Source of the DNA: an uncultured Pelagibacteraceae bacterium
GTDB lineage: Bacteria > Pseudomonadota > Alphaproteobacteria > Pelagibacterales > AG-422-B15
Direction: 5' to 3'
Assembly (NCBI GenBank): GCA_902614655.1
Contig: CACMLX010000002.1
Coordinates: forward strand, 62,001-126,000
Length of the DNA: 64,000 bases
Part shown: positions 1-9,822 of the stretch, piece after piece
Numbering within the stretch: the stretch's first letter is position 1
Layout of the letters: the number at the start of each line of letters is the position of its first letter
The notes under the pieces: model-generated
Databases searched by the model: none
Told to the model about the DNA's origin: nothing
What the model saw: the letters and a program-made list of their open reading frames with translations, nothing else
Position numbers and translations under genes: made by a program

Positions 1-287
1 AGATATTTAGATCCACCAATTTCTTCTAAATTTTTCTCTACTTCAAAATAACTTTTTAGTGTGATTGGAGTTGCTATTTGGCCGTTGGATATCTGTTTGC
101 TTATAACCTCAAATATTATTTTGTGAACAGGTTCAAAAAAATGATCAGTATTTATAGATTCAGAGACGTCATAATATATTTCGTTATTAATTAATATTGC
201 TCCTAGTATTCCTTGCTCTGCCTCAACATTGTGTGGCAATTCTTTAAGGTTCAGAGAGTTGCTTTGAATTTGAACTGTTGATGACAT
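1..287 (-). CDS. dnaB: Replicative DNA helicase DnaB, N-terminal part (truncated by window edge)
   Basis: Minus-strand translation MSSTVQIQSNSLNLKELPHNVEAEQGILGAILINNEIYYDV... is a typical DnaB N-terminus; follows rpsF-rpsR-rplI as in many bacteria. Confidence 0.88.
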   Translation of the reverse strand, partial: MSSTVQIQSNSLNLKELPHNVEAEQGILGAILINNEIYYDVSESINTDHFFEPVHKIIFEVISKQISNGQIATPITLKSYFEVEKNLEEIGGSKY

Positions 288-433
288 TGATTTCAATAAA
301 TATTAAAATCATTATTTTGTCAGCATTTTTTAATTAAAAGATATTAACAGATTATCTGGTATGTTAGTATCAAAAACATAATATCTAACAATACAAATAA
401 AAGCTAAATAATTGAAATAATAGGAAATTGTAT

Positions 434-880
434 TTAACTCTTTTTTACAATTTCAACTTTTAGGTGAGCTGTAATTTCATCGTAGAGTCGAACATGTATA
501 TGATGCTCTCCAAGAACATTAATTTGACCGATTGCCAAATTATCTGCATTAAGTTCCAAAGAGTAATCATTATAAATAGCATCAACTATTTGCTTTTGAT
601 TGACATTCCCATATAATTTGCCTTCATCGTTGGCTTCCATCGATATCTTTATAATTTGACCGTCAATTTTTGATTGGGTCGTCTTAGCTTCCTCAGTTTT
701 AATTTCGTTGTTTTTATTAATTATTGACATTTTAGAGGCTAAGTCTTCTCTATTTTTTTTATTAGCAAATAAAGCTTTTTTCATTGGTATAAGGTAGTTT
801 GTTGCATAACCATCTTTTACATTTACTATTTCACCAGCTTTACCTAATTTGTTTAGGGTTTCTAAAAGTATGATTTCCAT
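434..880 (-). CDS. rplI: 50S ribosomal protein L9
   Basis: MEIILLETLNKLGKAGEIVNVKDGYATNYLIP is the L9 signature; operon context. Confidence 0.97.
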   Translation of the reverse strand: MEIILLETLNKLGKAGEIVNVKDGYATNYLIPMKKALFANKKNREDLASKMSIINKNNEIKTEEAKTTQSKIDGQIIKISMEANDEGKLYGNVNQKQIVDAIYNDYSLELNADNLAIGQINVLGEHHIHVRLYDEITAHLKVEIVKKS

Positions 881-881
881 A

Positions 882-1076
882 TTATTTTCCAGTATATGGC
901 AATAGAGCTAAGTATCTAGCTCTTTTAATAGCTGTAGATAAATCTTTTTGTTTTTTTATTGATATATAACTAATTCTTCTTGGAGTAATTTTTCCTTTTT
1001 CAGAAATAAATTTCTTTAGAGATATAATATCTTTATAATCAAATGATTTATTGTTTTTTTTATCAGTTCTGACCAC
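882..1076 (-). CDS. rpsR: 30S ribosomal protein S18
   Basis: [51 protein letters not shown]18 signature. Confidence 0.97.
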   Translation of the reverse strand: MVRTDKKNNKSFDYKDIISLKKFISEKGKITPRRISYISIKKQKDLSTAIKRARYLALLPYTGK

Positions 1077-1081
1077 TTATA

Positions 1082-1408
1082 TCATTCCTTATCTTTCATC
1101 ATTAGTGTTGGAGTTTCACCAAATGATTTAACTTTGACAGATAAATATCTTAATATATTTTCATTAAGGTTTAGCTTTGCATTCAATGTGTCTATTTTAT
1201 CTTGCGGCATTTCAATATTCATAAATTCGTAAAAAGCTTTTTTATTTTCTTTGATTGGGTAGGCTAGATTTCTAAGCCCCCAACTTTCTTTATAAACTAC
1301 ATTTCCATTCAGCTCAGTCAGTATATCTTCATAATTTTTCAATTCAGCCGTTAAATCAGAAGTGCTTAATTCCTGTCTGAGTAGTATTACATGTTCAAAT
1401 AGAGCCAT
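1082..1408 (-). CDS. rpsF: 30S ribosomal protein S6
   Basis: S6-like sequence (YKESWGLRNLAYPIKENKKAFYEFMNIEMP) and operon position. Confidence 0.96.
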   Translation of the reverse strand: MALFEHVILLRQELSTSDLTAELKNYEDILTELNGNVVYKESWGLRNLAYPIKENKKAFYEFMNIEMPQDKIDTLNAKLNLNENILRYLSVKVKSFGETPTLMMKDKE

Positions 1409-1477
1409 AAATAATTTATATTTAATATTAAAAGTGGAATAAATATTCTATAATCTTAATTTAAGCAAGTACTCTTT

Positions 1478-2413
1478 TTGATGAAAACAGCATTAATTTT
1501 CCCTGGTCAAGGCTCACAATATGTTGGAATGGGACGTGATTTTTATGATAAGTATCAAACATCAAGAGAAATCTTTTTAAAGCTTGATCATTTACTAAAT
1601 AGGGATATTTCAGGATTAATTTTCTCTGGGGATAAAGATGAGCTTTCACAAACTCAAAATTCTCAACCAGCAATTATGGCAACAAGTATTGCAATTTTGA
1701 ATACTTTAATTTCAGAAGATCTTATTTCGAACAACTCATTTCAAGCTGTAGCAGGTCACTCTTTAGGAGAGTATAGTGCATTGGTTGCAAATAAAAGCTT
1801 AACGTTTGAGGAGTCTGCAGCATTATTAGAAGTTAGGTCAAAGGCAATGCAAGAGTGTATGCCTTTAGGAACAGGTGGAATGATTGCAATAATTGGCTCT
1901 AAAAATAATAATATTAAAAATTTAATTGAAAATCCTTCTATAAAGGGCAGAGTGTATATTGCAAATGACAATGCTGATGGACAAATAGTTCTTAGTGGGG
2001 AAATTGATGCAATTAATTATATTGTTAATAACTCAAAGGAGCTAGAAATTAAAAGAGCAATTAAACTTTCAGTTAGTGCACCATTTCATTGCGAGCTTAT
2101 GAGAAATGCATCTGAAATAATGGGTACAGAATTAAAAAAATACAAATTTCGTAAATTTAATGTTCCCTTATTTTCAAATGTTACTTCAAATAAATGTAAT
2201 GCTGAGGAGATTTCTAGATTACTAGAATTACAGGTAATAAGTAAAGTCAGGTGGAGAGAAATAATTGAAAATATGATTAATGATGGATTTGAAAGTTTTA
2301 TTGAAATAGGTCCAGGAAATGTTTTAACAAATCTTGTAAGAAGGATTTCTAAGAATGTAAATACTTATTCAATTAGCACTATTTCTGATATAGAAAAGTT
2401 TAAGAATTTATGA
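1478..2413 (+). CDS. fabD: Malonyl-CoA:ACP transacylase
   Basis: FPGQGSQYVGMG and GHSLGEYSAL motifs; first gene of fab cluster. Confidence 0.96.
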   Translation: MMKTALIFPGQGSQYVGMGRDFYDKYQTSREIFLKLDHLLNRDISGLIFSGDKDELSQTQNSQPAIMATSIAILNTLISEDLISNNSFQAVAGHSLGEYSALVANKSLTFEESAALLEVRSKAMQECMPLGTGGMIAIIGSKNNNIKNLIENPSIKGRVYIANDNADGQIVLSGEIDAINYIVNNSKELEIKRAIKLSVSAPFHCELMRNASEIMGTELKKYKFRKFNVPLFSNVTSNKCNAEEISRLLELQVISKVRWREIIENMINDGFESFIEIGPGNVLTNLVRRISKNVNTYSISTISDIEKFKNL

Positions 2414-3129
2414 AAAATGTACTTATTACTGGAGCAACTGGAGGTATAGGTAAGGCCTTAGTAGAAAGATTTCACAATTCAAATTTTAATATTGTAGCTT
2501 CAGGTACAAATAATGAAAAGTTGAAATTTTTAGAAAGCAAATATTCAAATAAGCTTAAAAGTATCAAGTGTGATTTATCAGACAAAAGTCAAGTCGAAAA
2601 CCTTGCAAGTGAGTCTGAAAAGTTTTTTGGACAAATTGATATTTTGATAAATAACGCTGGTATTACAAAAGATAATTTATTTTTACGAATGAAAGATGAA
2701 GAATGGTACGATGTAATAAATGTGAATTTAAACGCTAACTATTTACTGACTAAGCTTATTCTTAGAGGCATGATCAAGAAAAAATGGGGAAGGATCATAA
2801 ATATCACTTCAGACGCATCTGTCGTTGGAAATCCTGGTCAAGCCAACTATACTGCCTCAAAAGCAGCTGTAGAGGGTTTAACCAGGACAATTGCTAATGA
2901 AGTTGCTAAAAGAGGAGTAACTGTAAACTGTGTTTCGCCTGGTTTTATTAATACTGATATATTAAGTAAAATTGAAAGTACAAGACTTGAGTCGATGATG
3001 GAGAAGGTGCCTTTGGGTAGAATGGGGGAAGTAAATGAGGTTGCTGATTTGATTTTTTTTCTATCATCTGAAGAATCAGCATATATTACTGGTCAAGTGC
3101 TTCATATTAATGGCGGCTTGACAATGTGA
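2410..3129 (+). CDS. fabG: 3-oxoacyl-ACP reductase
   Basis: SDR motifs TGATGGIG, NNAG, YTASKAAVEGLTR; fab cluster. Confidence 0.95.
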   Translation: MKNVLITGATGGIGKALVERFHNSNFNIVASGTNNEKLKFLESKYSNKLKSIKCDLSDKSQVENLASESEKFFGQIDILINNAGITKDNLFLRMKDEEWYDVINVNLNANYLLTKLILRGMIKKKWGRIINITSDASVVGNPGQANYTASKAAVEGLTRTIANEVAKRGVTVNCVSPGFINTDILSKIESTRLESMMEKVPLGRMGEVNEVADLIFFLSSEESAYITGQVLHINGGLTM

Positions 3130-3171
3130 TGCATGTTGTAATACTAGTTATAAATTAATATAGGAGTCTTT

Positions 3172-3405
3172 ATGAGCGATGTTGCTGAAAAAGTTAAAAA
3201 AATAATAGCTGAACATTTAGGTATTGACGACATGGAAAAAATTACGGATGACGCTAAGTTTATTGATGATCTTGGAGCAGACAGCTTAGACACGGTTGAA
3301 TTGGTAATGGCATTTGAAGAAGCGTTTGATGTTGAAATACCCGATGAAAAAGCAGAGAAAATACTTACAGTTGGTGATGCAATATCACACTTGGAATCTA
3401 ACTAA
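3172..3405 (+). CDS. acpP: Acyl carrier protein
   Basis: [21 protein letters not shown] phosphopantetheine site. Confidence 0.98.
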   Translation: MSDVAEKVKKIIAEHLGIDDMEKITDDAKFIDDLGADSLDTVELVMAFEEAFDVEIPDEKAEKILTVGDAISHLESN

Positions 3406-3418
3406 AAATCTATTTTAA

Positions 3419-4681
3419 ATGAAAAGAGTTGTTGTTACTGGCTTAGGATTAGTGACTCCTTTGGGGTGTGGAGTAGATAGTAATTGGCAAAATTTAATAT
3501 CTGGCAAATCTGGAGCAGGAAACATTACAAGATTTGATGCATCCAAATTAAAGTGTCGAGTTGCATGCGAAGTACCGTACGGAGATGGAAGCAATGGTAC
3601 ATTTAATGTTGATCAATGGGTTGAAAAAAAAGAAATTAAAAAAATTGATGAATTTATTAAATTTGCTCTGGCAGCTGCAGAACAAGCCATCAAGCATAGT
3701 GGCCTGAGTGAAATAAATGAGTCTTTGTCTTATAGATCAGGGTGCATAATTGGATCTGGCATGGGTGGACTACCAGGAATAGAAGATACGTCAGTTTCCT
3801 TCAGAAATGGGAAAAAAATAAGCCCATTTTTTATCACAGGTAGAATAATAAATATGGCTGCTGGCTATTTATCCATTAAATATAATTTTAAAGGCCCTAG
3901 TTATTCTACTGTATCTGCCTGCGCTTCATCTGCTCATGCTATAGGCGAGTCATTTAGACTAATTCAGCATGGTCAAGCTGACTTAATGATGGCAGGTGGT
4001 TCAGAATCAACAATTTCACCAATAGGAATTGAGGGATTTACTGCATGTAAAGCACTGAGTACTAAAAATAACGATAATCCTCATTTCGCATCAAGGCCAT
4101 TTGACGAAGAGCGTGATGGATTTGTTATGGGAGAGGGGGCATCCATACTAATTCTCGAGGAATTAAACCACGCATTAAAAAGGAATGCTAAAATATTATG
4201 TGAAATCTCAGGTTACGGCATGTCATCTGATGCTTACCACTATACCCTACCAGAACCGTCAGGTGATGGCGCATTTAGAGCTATGTTAAATTGTCTGAAA
4301 GACTCAAGTCTTAATCCTGGTCAAATCGATTACATAAATGCTCATGGAACCTCAACTCCCTCTGGCGATGAAATAGAGGTGATTGCTATAGATAAATTAT
4401 TTAAAAACGAATCTAAAAAGGTTAATGTATCGTCGACAAAATCACAAATCGGACATCTGCTTGGAGCTGCTGGTGCTGTTGAAGCTTCATACTCAATTTT
4501 AAGTATAAATAATAATAAAATTCCATTTAATTTAAACCTAAATAATGAAATTCAATCTAATTCTATATCTTTTGTAAAAAAATCTTCATTAGATTACGAA
4601 ATTAATCATACCTTATCAAACTCCTTTGGTTTTGGCGGAACAAATGTTTCACTAGTTTTTAGCAAATACCATGACCAATAA
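3419..4681 (+). CDS. fabF: 3-oxoacyl-ACP synthase II
   Basis: STVSACASSAHAIGE active site, NAHGTSTPSGD, SNSFGFGGTN motifs. Confidence 0.97.
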   Translation: MKRVVVTGLGLVTPLGCGVDSNWQNLISGKSGAGNITRFDASKLKCRVACEVPYGDGSNGTFNVDQWVEKKEIKKIDEFIKFALAAAEQAIKHSGLSEINESLSYRSGCIIGSGMGGLPGIEDTSVSFRNGKKISPFFITGRIINMAAGYLSIKYNFKGPSYSTVSACASSAHAIGESFRLIQHGQADLMMAGGSESTISPIGIEGFTACKALSTKNNDNPHFASRPFDEERDGFVMGEGASILILEELNHALKRNAKILCEISGYGMSSDAYHYTLPEPSGDGAFRAMLNCLKDSSLNPGQIDYINAHGTSTPSGDEIEVIAIDKLFKNESKKVNVSSTKSQIGHLLGAAGAVEASYSILSINNNKIPFNLNLNNEIQSNSISFVKKSSLDYEINHTLSNSFGFGGTNVSLVFSKYHDQ

Positions 4682-5255
4682 TCAAAATATGATTGTGATA
4701 ATTTCATCACCTTCTGGAGCTGGTAAAACTTCTATTTGTAAGAAACTATTAGAGTCTGACAAAAACTTAAGAATTTCTGTATCTGATACCACAAGGATAC
4801 CAAGAGATAATGAAATTGATGGAACTCATTACAATTTTATAAGTAAAGATAAGTTCTTGCTAAAAATTAAAAATAATGAATATGTAGAGTATGCAGTGGT
4901 TTTTGGTAACTACTATGGTTCATTGCACTCAAACGTATTGAATCTTTTAGACAGTGGTTTTGATGTGTTGTTTGATATTGATTGGCAGGGAGCAAAACAA
5001 CTCAAACAATCAAATTATTTAAATATTTTGTCTTTTTTTATTATACCGCCTTCAAAAGAGGTCATTTTTCAGAGGCTGGTCTCAAGAGCAGATCAATCTG
5101 GCGATAATAAAGAGTCTATTAATAAGAGAATGTCTTTTTATGAAACTGAAATAAGCCATAAAAATGAATACGATCACATAATAATCAATGATAATCTTGA
5201 AGATTGCACAAACGAAATCATCAAAATAATCGAAAATAAAAGAGTCAAATTATAA
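4671..5255 (+). CDS. gmk: Guanylate kinase
   Basis: SSPSGAGKTSICKKLL P-loop; SVSDTTRIPRDNEIDGTHYNFIS; overlaps fabF end. Confidence 0.95.
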   Translation: MTNNQNMIVIISSPSGAGKTSICKKLLESDKNLRISVSDTTRIPRDNEIDGTHYNFISKDKFLLKIKNNEYVEYAVVFGNYYGSLHSNVLNLLDSGFDVLFDIDWQGAKQLKQSNYLNILSFFIIPPSKEVIFQRLVSRADQSGDNKESINKRMSFYETEISHKNEYDHIIINDNLEDCTNEIIKIIENKRVKL

Positions 5256-6035
5256 ACCTTCAGATAAATCACAATAATTAGCTACACTTAAATTCTCAGG
5301 CCTTAGATTTTCATCGATTTCTAATTTTTCTAGAATATACAAATATTCCTTTAAATTATTCTTTATTTTTTTCCTTCTTTGTTTGAATGATGCATTTACT
5401 ATTTTTTTTAAATTATAAAAATTAATACTTTGTTTTTTTGAAATAGGAGTAAAATCTAAAACCATACCTTCTACCTTCGGCTTAGGGTGAAAAATTGATC
5501 TGGGTGCGATCATGAGTTTTTTTATTTTACATCTTGCTTGTGATATAACTGAAATCCTTCCATAATTTTTATTATTATGTTTAGAAATAATACGATCAGC
5601 AACTTCCTTTTGAAACATTAATATCATTTTTTCATAAAATGGAGGCCATTTATTAAATTCAAGCCATTTTACTAATAGTTGGGTTGAAATATTGTATGGT
5701 AAATTACCAACAATAATTACATTTTCTTTAAATATTGAATAATTAAATTTTAATGCATCCTCGTTTATTACAATAATATTTTTTTTATTAATAAATAATT
5801 TTTTTAATAAGCTTGCTAGTTTAAAGTCTTTTTCAATAAGGATTAATTGTTTAAAATTCTTTTTTGATAGATAGTGGGTAAGAGCCCCCTTACCAGGTCC
5901 TATTTCTATTATTATTTTTTGCTTTGTGCTCGTGATAGAATTTGCAAGTTTTTTCAAAAAATTTTTATCAATAATGAAATTCTGTCCCAAAGATTTTTTG
6001 GGAGGATGTTTATCTATATTCAATGGTAGCTTCAT
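5250..6035 (-). CDS. rsmA: 16S rRNA (adenine1518-N6/adenine1519-N6)-dimethyltransferase
   Basis: KKSLGQNFIIDKNFLKKL, IEIGPGKGALT, VGNLPYNIST motifs. Confidence 0.96.
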   Translation of the reverse strand: MKLPLNIDKHPPKKSLGQNFIIDKNFLKKLANSITSTKQKIIIEIGPGKGALTHYLSKKNFKQLILIEKDFKLASLLKKLFINKKNIIVINEDALKFNYSIFKENVIIVGNLPYNISTQLLVKWLEFNKWPPFYEKMILMFQKEVADRIISKHNNKNYGRISVISQARCKIKKLMIAPRSIFHPKPKVEGMVLDFTPISKKQSINFYNLKKIVNASFKQRRKKIKNNLKEYLYILEKLEIDENLRPENLSVANYCDLSEGL

Positions 6036-6624
6036 TAATTATATCACGTAGTAATTTACTACTCTTTAAATCTAATTGTTTTTGAATAATAAAGTTTTTC
6101 GCATTCTCAACTGTTATTGTTTCATTATTAGACATTACCTCCTCTAACTCAATATCACTTACTGATGTTAACCTAAAATAAAGGCCGCTAATTAATTTGT
6201 TCCATTTTAATTCAGTAATTAAAAGTATTTTAAATTCAGAATAATTTATTTCATTTAGTTCTAATAATTTTAAAAAATCTTCTTTTTCGTAACTATTCTG
6301 TTCGAAAAAAATAGTTTCTGAATTTATATATTCACTATTATCAATAACAATATCATACTCGTTTGCTTTTTCATTTTTTAATTTCTCGTTTACTAGTTCC
6401 TCGATTGCATTACTCGCAATAATAGAATTATTTTCATTCGTAATATTGATTTTTTGTAATATCGCCGATAATTTCATTCTCTGTTTAACATCATATGATG
6501 TAATAATTTCCTCATTTACTAAGACCGCAATTTTGTGAGAATCTTTTGCAGAAGCATGCAAGTCAAAAGAGAATATAAGAAAAATAAATAATAATATGAT
6601 TGGATGTTTTGAGGTATATATCAT
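6010..6624 (-). CDS. SurA N-terminal-domain-like periplasmic chaperone lacking a PPIase domain
   Basis: Signal peptide, then KIAVLVNEEIITSYDVKQRMKLSAIL (SurA-like) and a SurA-like C-terminal helix; only 204 aa; sits between lptD and rsmA. Confidence 0.75.
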   Translation of the reverse strand: MIYTSKHPIILLFIFLIFSFDLHASAKDSHKIAVLVNEEIITSYDVKQRMKLSAILQKINITNENNSIIASNAIEELVNEKLKNEKANEYDIVIDNSEYINSETIFFEQNSYEKEDFLKLLELNEINYSEFKILLITELKWNKLISGLYFRLTSVSDIELEEVMSNNETITVENAKNFIIQKQLDLKSSKLLRDIINEATIEYR

Positions 6625-8718
6625 TTAGTCAATACTTGGTCCGAAAACTTTTGTTTTGCCATAACTTCTTGTCGAGCCAAAAGGTTTTAGAACTATTGTA
6701 AAGCTATATCCATCACTTTCTTTAATATCTCTATCGATTGTTAAATCTCTGTAATAATTAAGATCAATTCCCAAACAATTGTCCTCATAAAGTAAACCAT
6801 ATTGATAACCAATATTTTTGTTAGTATCAATGTCCTTTGATCCAGTAAATTTTAGAAAAAAATTATCAGCAAAGTTGTATTCCCCTCCAAAAGCAATTTG
6901 CTCATTAGTTGTAGAATATTTTCCAGATGTATAATCATAATCTGCCTTTAATTTTAGATCATACAGTTCAGTATAAGTGTTCATACTTATTGATTTAACA
7001 TCAACGTCATTGCGGTCTAATACAATTGAATTGTTTAGGTAATTATTATCAAAGAATATATTTGAAGTAAAATAATAGTCTGAAAGCTCTTCAGTGGTAT
7101 CAGAATGATTTTTATTTAGCCTAAAACTTTGACCAATATTGAATCTTAAGCTAGTTCCTGCGTTGTTTTCTATAAACCAGTCGATGCCGTAACTCAGTCT
7201 AGGTCCACTTTCCCATTCCCTAATTGATGTAGCCCTATTCGCTGAAAATAAATTACTACTCGATATGCCCTGGGGATCAGTGTAGTTATTATATGGAGCC
7301 AATATCGGCATGATGATTGGTGATAGAGTTTGGTTTGTTTTTAAAGTTGATTTCGATAAAGGGTATTTTATTGTTGTGTGCAATTGTGGATAAAAACGAA
7401 TATTATTAGTATCATTTGAGGTCTTATTGTCTGTAGAAATTGATACTATTCTTATATTCCCCTCGTTATTGAATACTAAACCCGCTTTATTGTTAATCAG
7501 ACTTTTTTTTACATTTAATTCTGAAGAAAACAAACTTGTGTAACTGTCATCTAAACTTTTATTAAAATATAATTGATTATTGAGTCTAGTATCCGAGTCA
7601 AAAAAATTATTTTCGATATTATCTATATTATAAGTAATCTTTGGATACAAATATTCCCATTGCTCACCATTTTGAATTGCTAAGTGTTTATATCCAATAG
7701 CATCTAATGAGAAATATTTATCATTATCAGACCGTTGAAAATTAAAACCTGACTTTAGAACTGTAAGTTTATTGATTTTATTTTTTCTCATATAAGTATC
7801 ATTATTACTCATTTGAAGAAAAGTATCTAAGTTACCGTATGGATTGTTTAAGTTTGCTTCCATAAAAAAATGACTGCTCGTTCCAGTGTTGTCATTATTG
7901 TCATCAAGGCTTGTATCAATATTAAATCCTCCTATTTCATTCAAATGTCTATAATTAATTGAATAAAAGTTATTGCTTTTAGATTGTATGGTAGGAGTGA
8001 ACGTAAGATCTAAATTACTTTTGATATTATAGAAGATTGGTATTGAAAAAGTATCTCCTAAGTTCTGATCAGTCTCAACTGTTGGCATCAGAAATCCAGA
8101 TCTTTTTTTCACTGAAGGATCTGGGTGCGAAAAATATGGGAGGTAAAAAACAGGGATGTTAAACAAATGTATTCTTGCGTGATCATAGTGAATAGTTTTA
8201 CTATCATTATTCTGATAAATTTTGTTAGATTTTAATTTCCAACCTGGACAGTTTTTGATCAAGTAATCTTCTTTAAGACATGGTGTGTATTCCGCGTCAG
8301 CAATAGAACTCAAGTTTTCTCTTTTTATAAGGCTTGTTCCAACTATCCTTGATCCATCATCGAGCCTGGCTCTTAATCCAATACCATCGAAGTTAGTTAC
8401 CTTATCATCTGATGTGAGATTATCAAAATAATAAGTATTTCCCTCTAAATCATTAATGATAATCTTACCTTCTGCTATTAGCTCTTTGTTTAACTCTTTA
8501 TAAATTATTTTATCTGATTTAATTTGAGTACCATTTTCACTAGTTGCCTCGGCGTCTCCCTCTGCTTCAATAATATTTCCATCATCAATCACCTTAATCT
8601 CATCAGCTATGACTTTAATTTTTTGCTCTGCCATAATTTTATTTGCAGAGAGAACACTAAGAACTATAAAAGTATAGAAAATAAAGTAAAAGATTTTTAA
8701 TTGCAGCAGTTCTTTCAT
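6625..8718 (-). CDS. lptD: LPS-assembly protein LptD
   Basis: Signal peptide, OstA-like N-domain (ADEIKVIDDGNIIEAEGDAEATSENGTQIKSDKI), PVFYLPYFSHPDPSVKKRSGFLMP motif; locus context. Confidence 0.93.
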   Translation of the reverse strand: MKELLQLKIFYFIFYTFIVLSVLSANKIMAEQKIKVIADEIKVIDDGNIIEAEGDAEATSENGTQIKSDKIIYKELNKELIAEGKIIINDLEGNTYYFDNLTSDDKVTNFDGIGLRARLDDGSRIVGTSLIKRENLSSIADAEYTPCLKEDYLIKNCPGWKLKSNKIYQNNDSKTIHYDHARIHLFNIPVFYLPYFSHPDPSVKKRSGFLMPTVETDQNLGDTFSIPIFYNIKSNLDLTFTPTIQSKSNNFYSINYRHLNEIGGFNIDTSLDDNNDNTGTSSHFFMEANLNNPYGNLDTFLQMSNNDTYMRKNKINKLTVLKSGFNFQRSDNDKYFSLDAIGYKHLAIQNGEQWEYLYPKITYNIDNIENNFFDSDTRLNNQLYFNKSLDDSYTSLFSSELNVKKSLINNKAGLVFNNEGNIRIVSISTDNKTSNDTNNIRFYPQLHTTIKYPLSKSTLKTNQTLSPIIMPILAPYNNYTDPQGISSSNLFSANRATSIREWESGPRLSYGIDWFIENNAGTSLRFNIGQSFRLNKNHSDTTEELSDYYFTSNIFFDNNYLNNSIVLDRNDVDVKSISMNTYTELYDLKLKADYDYTSGKYSTTNEQIAFGGEYNFADNFFLKFTGSKDIDTNKNIGYQYGLLYEDNCLGIDLNYYRDLTIDRDIKESDGYSFTIVLKPFGSTRSYGKTKVFGPSID

Positions 8719-9822
8719 TTAATTTAATATTCTTTTTATTCTTTTATATTGATAAATGATTAATGAAAGTAAAGTTATGAGTAAGGGCAGCAAGGCTTTT
8801 GAAAGTATCGGATTAATTTGCGATGTTGAACCTAAAGCGTCAAATAGATTTGACAAGAAATATACAATAAATATTAATATTAATGAAATGATTACTGTAT
8901 TAGTAAATTTATCATTTTGGTTGAGATTAATTACTAAAGATGATGAAAGTAAAACAAGTGAAGCAATAAAAAATGGAAGAAATATAAGTCCATAAAAGTG
9001 CATCTTAAAGTCTATAGCACTGTAGCCGAGATCTTCTAGAAAACTAATAAATTTAGCTAACCTCCAAATAGATATACTTGTTGGTGTAGATAAACTATCA
9101 GTTATATCTTCTGGTTTAATGTTTGTTTGATAATATATTTTTTCAGCAAATGAAGCTGAGTCATATTTTGGCGTGATTTGAACATTTTCCATAATCCAGT
9201 AGCCCTTATCTAATTTTGCTAAACTACCGTCAATTCGTCCTTGGAAAGAACCATTCTGATCGTATTCCAAGACCATAAAATCAATTAGATTTTTACCTTG
9301 ATCTCTTATATTTTTTGCATACAAAACGCTATTAACTTTTTTTTCATCATTTTCCTGTTTAAGCCAAATCCCGTTCTTAGTAATTGACGCAAATTTGTCA
9401 ACTTTATCTATGTATCTATATTCTAGTTCACTATATCGTTCATCAAAGATGGCAATTAAGGGATTTGCTACCGTTATAAAAAAAATCCCAATCACAAAAT
9501 AAAGTACAATACCTGGAACAGTGATTTTAAAATGAGAAATACCAATTGAGCCGATTATTATTTTTTCAGAATTTCTTATTAGAATTATGAATGTAATTAC
9601 TGATCCAAAAAAAGCAGTTAGAGGCATTGTGAATTGAATTAAGTTAGGTAAATTATAAAAAGTTAGTTGCATGATAATATTTATCGCTATTTCCTTTCCT
9701 GCTGCCTTTCTAAATTGTTCAACAAAATCTCCAATTATAAGTATGATGGTGAATATCAAAAAAGTTACGAAGAATGCTAAGAGAAATTTTTTTAAAATAT
9801 AAATGTTCAGTCTATTTAGCAT
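8719..9822 (-). CDS. lptG: LPS export ABC transporter permease LptG
   Basis: YjgP/YjgQ-family multi-TM topology; second of a paired lptF-lptG set upstream of lptD. Confidence 0.9.
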   Translation of the reverse strand: MLNRLNIYILKKFLLAFFVTFLIFTIILIIGDFVEQFRKAAGKEIAINIIMQLTFYNLPNLIQFTMPLTAFFGSVITFIILIRNSEKIIIGSIGISHFKITVPGIVLYFVIGIFFITVANPLIAIFDERYSELEYRYIDKVDKFASITKNGIWLKQENDEKKVNSVLYAKNIRDQGKNLIDFMVLEYDQNGSFQGRIDGSLAKLDKGYWIMENVQITPKYDSASFAEKIYYQTNIKPEDITDSLSTPTSISIWRLAKFISFLEDLGYSAIDFKMHFYGLIFLPFFIASLVLLSSSLVINLNQNDKFTNTVIISLILIFIVYFLSNLFDALGSTSQINPILSKALLPLLITLLSLIIYQYKRIKRILN

